A stretch of DNA of 64,000 nucleotides from Pseudomonadota bacterium (GTDB lineage Bacteria; Pseudomonadota; Alphaproteobacteria; Rhizobiales; Hyphomicrobiaceae). The stretch spans positions 102,408 through 166,407 of the forward strand of contig JAFECG010000020.1 in the NCBI GenBank assembly GCA_018242215.1, in the 5' to 3' direction. Under the pieces are notes generated by a model, which saw only the letters and a list, made by a program, of their open reading frames with translations, was not told where the DNA came from and searched no databases. Position 1 is the stretch's first letter. Each line of letters opens with the position of its first letter. This document shows, piece after piece, positions 61,344 through 64,000 of this stretch. The translations under genes were made by a program, and so were the position numbers.

Positions 61344-63680
61344 ATGGCTTCTCAGACTCCTGTGCCGCCGCCTCCGCCGTTGCCGCCGCAACGGCCGAGC
61401 TTCGAGCGGGCGCCACTCGGTTCCGGTCCGCGCCGCGGGCCGCCGCCGCCCGGACGAGGCGGCTATCGACGACCACCGCCCAAGAGGTCGAACGGCCTTC
61501 TGATGGGCATCGTCTATTTTCTCTTGTTCGTCGTCTGCGTCGGTGCGGCGGGCGTCGGCTATCTGGTGCTCAATCCACCGAGCGATTTCCTGCGCCAGAA
61601 GATCGCCGAAGAGGTGAAGGCCCGCACCGGGCGCGATCTCGTGATCGCCGGACCGGCCTCATTCGATTTTTTTCCGGTGCTCGGGGTTTCTTTGCACGAC
61701 GTTTCGCTTTCGGCGCCGCCCGGCATGGATGGAGCGTTGCTTCACGCCAAAGCGCTGCAGGTCAGCGTGAAGGCGATGTCGATTTTCAAGCGTCAGCCCG
61801 AAGTCAAATCCGTGACGCTCAGAAAGCCGGTCTTCGATTTTCGCGTCGACAAGGACGGGAGGCGCAATTGGAAATTTGCCTCGGCGCATGAGCGAACACA
61901 ACTCGCCGAATTGCAAAGCCCCGGCACCCTTCGCGATGCAAATTCTTTCGATGTCGCGGCGACGGACCCGAGCACGAATTTGGAAGAGGTTCGCGCGCTC
62001 AGCAACGTGCAACTCGACAATGTCAGCATAGAAGACGGCACGTTTCGCTTCTCTGACGAACGCACGGGGCGCCGGTCCGAAGTTTCGGGAGTCAACGTCA
62101 AGTTCGGTCTGCCGTCACTCCGACATCCGCTCGTTGCGAACGGCAATCTCGTCTGGCACGACCAGCGACTCGATTTCGACGGCAGACTCGAGAATGTACG
62201 CGGCCTCTTGATGAACGTTCCGGCGCACCTCTCTTTCAAAACCCAAAATGCGCTGATCTCGGCATCTTATGACGGCGACGTCACGGTGCGGGACGGAGCT
62301 GATCTCGAGGGCCAGGTCACGGCCAAATCGGATTCGGCGCGCAGTCTCGCCGAGTGGTTTGGAACGAAGCTGCCGCCCGTCACCGGCTTCGGTCCGTTAT
62401 CCATCGAAGGCACGCTCAAGACGGCCGGCAACGTCACGGAGTTCTCGAACGCGGCGTTCGAACTCGACGGCGAAGCGGCGAAAGGAACGATCAAGGTGAC
62501 GACGGGCGGCGAACGACCGTTCGTCGAAGCCAACCTCAATGTCTCGGCGCTCGACCTCAACAAATATCTGACGAGCGCCGTCACCGGAACGCTCGCGACG
62601 GAGGGTACTTCGGAGGGTCGAGCTGCAGGAACCGCGCCGACGGCGCCAGCAACAACAGAACCAGACCAGATCCAAAAGTTGCTTCAGAAACAGGGGACGA
62701 AGGTTTACGGCGTCGAGCAGCGCGCCGGATGGTCGAGCGAAGCGCTCAATCTCACCCTTCTCGGCGTCGCCGACGGCAATGCACGCGTGACCGTCGGACA
62801 GCTTCATTTCAAGAATATCTCGATCGGGCAATCGGCGGTGGATGTCGCCGTCAAAGACCATGCGATGGAAGCGAAGTTCAATGACGTGGCGCTCTACGAC
62901 GGGCACGGGCGCGGCGTGTTGACGATCGACGGCACATCGGGAACCGCCAATATCGGGGCGAATTTCAACCTTTCGAGCGTATCGGCACTTCCGTTTCTGA
63001 AAGACGCGGCGAACTTCGGCTGGGTTTCAGGCGACGCGAACGTTCAGCTCAAGCTGGCCGCCAACGGTGCGAGCCAGTTGCAGCTTGTCGAAAGCCTCAA
63101 TGGCACCGCGGGCTTCCAGTTCTCGAACGGCGCAGTCGTCGGCTTCAATCTGCCGGGTGCGCTGCGCGGACTTTCGCAGGGCAATTTCGCGGCGCTCAGG
63201 ACCTCGCCCTCCGAGAAGACGGATTTCAGCGCGCTTGCGGCGACCTTCACGGTGACGAACGGCGTGGCTCAGAATGACAATCTACAGCTTGTCAGCCCTC
63301 TATTGCGCGTGACCGGCGGCGGCACGATCCACATGCCGGAGCGCACCGTCGACTACACCGTGAAGCCGAAGCTCGTCGCGTCCCTCGAAGGAGAGCAAGG
63401 CGACGCGCAGGCTTCCGGAATCGAAGTGCCCGTACACATCACCGGTTCCTGGGATCACCCGAGCTACCGGCCGGACCTCAAGGGCGTGCTTTCCGATCCG
63501 AACAAGACAATGGATGCCATCAAGAAGATCGGAAAGAAGCTCAAAGGCAAGAACGCCGACGAAATCGTCGATCAGCTTTTCGGCAAGAAGGGGAATGACG
63601 ATCCGTCGACCGAAAAGACGAAGAAGAGCGCAAAGAACCTGCTGAACAAATTATTCGGCAAGGAAGACGACCAAAATTAG
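61344..63680 (+). CDS. AsmA-family protein
   Basis: 778 residues. A Pro-rich cytoplasmic N-terminus (about 1-48) is followed by one membrane helix (GIVYFLLFVVCVGAAGVGYLVL) and a large periplasmic AsmA domain (FLRQKIAEEVKARTGRDLVI, FPVLGVSLHDVSLSAPPGMD). The C-terminal AsmA_2-type region (LNGTAGFQFSNGAVVGFNLPGAL, GGGTIHMPERTVDYTVKPKL) and a Lys-rich tail (NKLFGKEDDQN) follow. AsmA proteins take part in outer-membrane lipid transport or assembly. No partner gene is beside it. It starts at ATG 61344 after an ordinary spacer. Confidence 0.9.
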   Translation: MASQTPVPPPPPLPPQRPSFERAPLGSGPRRGPPPPGRGGYRRPPPKRSNGLLMGIVYFLLFVVCVGAAGVGYLVLNPPSDFLRQKIAEEVKARTGRDLVIAGPASFDFFPVLGVSLHDVSLSAPPGMDGALLHAKALQVSVKAMSIFKRQPEVKSVTLRKPVFDFRVDKDGRRNWKFASAHERTQLAELQSPGTLRDANSFDVAATDPSTNLEEVRALSNVQLDNVSIEDGTFRFSDERTGRRSEVSGVNVKFGLPSLRHPLVANGNLVWHDQRLDFDGRLENVRGLLMNVPAHLSFKTQNALISASYDGDVTVRDGADLEGQVTAKSDSARSLAEWFGTKLPPVTGFGPLSIEGTLKTAGNVTEFSNAAFELDGEAAKGTIKVTTGGERPFVEANLNVSALDLNKYLTSAVTGTLATEGTSEGRAAGTAPTAPATTEPDQIQKLLQKQGTKVYGVEQRAGWSSEALNLTLLGVADGNARVTVGQLHFKNISIGQSAVDVAVKDHAMEAKFNDVALYDGHGRGVLTIDGTSGTANIGANFNLSSVSALPFLKDAANFGWVSGDANVQLKLAANGASQLQLVESLNGTAGFQFSNGAVVGFNLPGALRGLSQGNFAALRTSPSEKTDFSALAATFTVTNGVAQNDNLQLVSPLLRVTGGGTIHMPERTVDYTVKPKLVASLEGEQGDAQASGIEVPVHITGSWDHPSYRPDLKGVLSDPNKTMDAIKKIGKKLKGKNADEIVDQLFGKKGNDDPSTEKTKKSAKNLLNKLFGKEDDQN

Positions 63681-63940
63681 CGGATTTTTTACGGCTCGGT
63701 TCGACGCGACGAGCGTGTCACAGTGCGTCAGCGAGGCGTTGCAAAGCGCTCGCCTAAGTCATTGGCGCGTCAGCACGCAAAAAAATTCGTGCGGGGGGAA
63801 AAAAGCTCTTGCGCAGGGGGGGCATTGGCCTCATATGCACGCTCTCTCGTCTGTCCACCTGCCAACATGGTCGAGGTTTCCAGAACCAATGAGGTAAGGA
63901 GCGGGCGAGTCAAACCTATCTGCTGGTTGGGGAGGGTCAC
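63681..63940. other. Upstream region of the right-edge gene
   Basis: A 260-base stretch between the AsmA gene and the ATG at 63941. It has A- and G-runs near 63780-63830 and short direct repeats of GCGTCAGC-like sequence near 63724-63774. Overlapping plus-strand ORFs here have no ribosome binding site and unlikely composition. The promoter and leader of the next gene should lie here. I see no RNA element that I can name. Confidence 0.45.
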
Positions 63941-64000
63941 ATGGCCTTTAATGACACCCTCTTCCAATTGGGGATGGACTTGACTCGTTCAAGCACCGCC
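63941..64000 (+). CDS. speD: Start of S-adenosylmethionine decarboxylase proenzyme (partial)
   Basis: GGGGAGGG lies 6 bases before ATG 63941. The 20 visible residues read MAFNDTLFQLGMDLTRSSTA, which I recognise as the N-terminus of the long alphaproteobacterial speD products that make decarboxylated S-adenosylmethionine for spermidine synthesis. The reading is cut by the window edge, so the pyruvoyl-forming site is not visible. The call rests on memory of this N-terminus. Confidence 0.55.
   Translation, partial: MAFNDTLFQLGMDLTRSSTA

Noticed and set aside
63715-63983. Short plus-strand ORFs in the last intergenic region
   Set aside because: They lack ribosome binding sites and overlap the much better start of the speD-like gene.

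Overview
The window reads as a piece of an alphaproteobacterial chromosome, most likely from the Hyphomicrobiales (a Hyphomicrobium-like organism is my best guess). The reasons are high GC content, the polyhydroxybutyrate enzymes PhaZ and PhaC, two CspA-type cold-shock genes, a MarR-free but DeoR/GntR/LuxR-rich regulator set, a CbpA-CbpM pair, a FixL-like oxygen-sensing PAS domain and FixK/FNR-type operators. The genus is inferred from gene content, not from a marker gene. There is one tRNA, tRNA-Arg(CCG). I saw no rRNA, CRISPR array, transposase or integrase.

Layout. 0-13 kb: cold shock protein, IF-1, a lower-GC acyltransferase gene, an NTP/NDP-exchanger-like transporter, the PHB depolymerase PhaZ, DNA polymerase I, tRNA-Arg, a DyP peroxidase, a second cold shock protein and an AhpD-like protein. 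13-20 kb: a DeoR regulator diverging from a permease / BFD-type glycerol-3-phosphate-dehydrogenase-like protein / FAD oxidoreductase / FGGY kinase operon, resembling a glycerol pathway but with an altered kinase pocket; a decayed permease fragment follows. 20-29 kb: a sulfite-oxidase-like enzyme, a large secreted protein of unknown function, tiny secreted and membrane proteins, a PfkB kinase, cbpM-cbpA and two Nudix hydrolases. 29-35.5 kb: a LuxR-type regulator facing a type I secretion operon (two low-complexity probable substrates, an ABC exporter and an HlyD adaptor).

36-52.5 kb is the most coherent block. It holds an MgtA-type P-ATPase, an OmpR-type response regulator, a hybrid kinase whose first PAS domain keeps the FixL heme-pocket residues, a hemerythrin-like protein, a host-attachment-family protein, an ADP-forming acyl-CoA synthetase fused to a GNAT acetyltransferase, PhaC, a phasin, a CBS-BON protein, a zinc alcohol dehydrogenase, a MaoC hydratase, FabI, a lipoyl-like protein and an HdeD-like membrane protein. 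Six 14-bp TTGA-N6-TCAA-type sites lie upstream of its transcription units, most at 60-118 bases before the start codon. I read it as a low-oxygen regulon that stores reducing power as PHB and adjusts redox and acyl-CoA metabolism. A seventh site precedes the AhpD-like gene near 12.3 kb.

52.7-64 kb: an isoquinoline-oxidoreductase-like molybdenum hydroxylase pair, a lactate permease with a divergent GntR regulator, an OmpA-family protein, a secreted thermonuclease-like protein, an AsmA protein, and the first 20 codons of a probable speD at the right edge.
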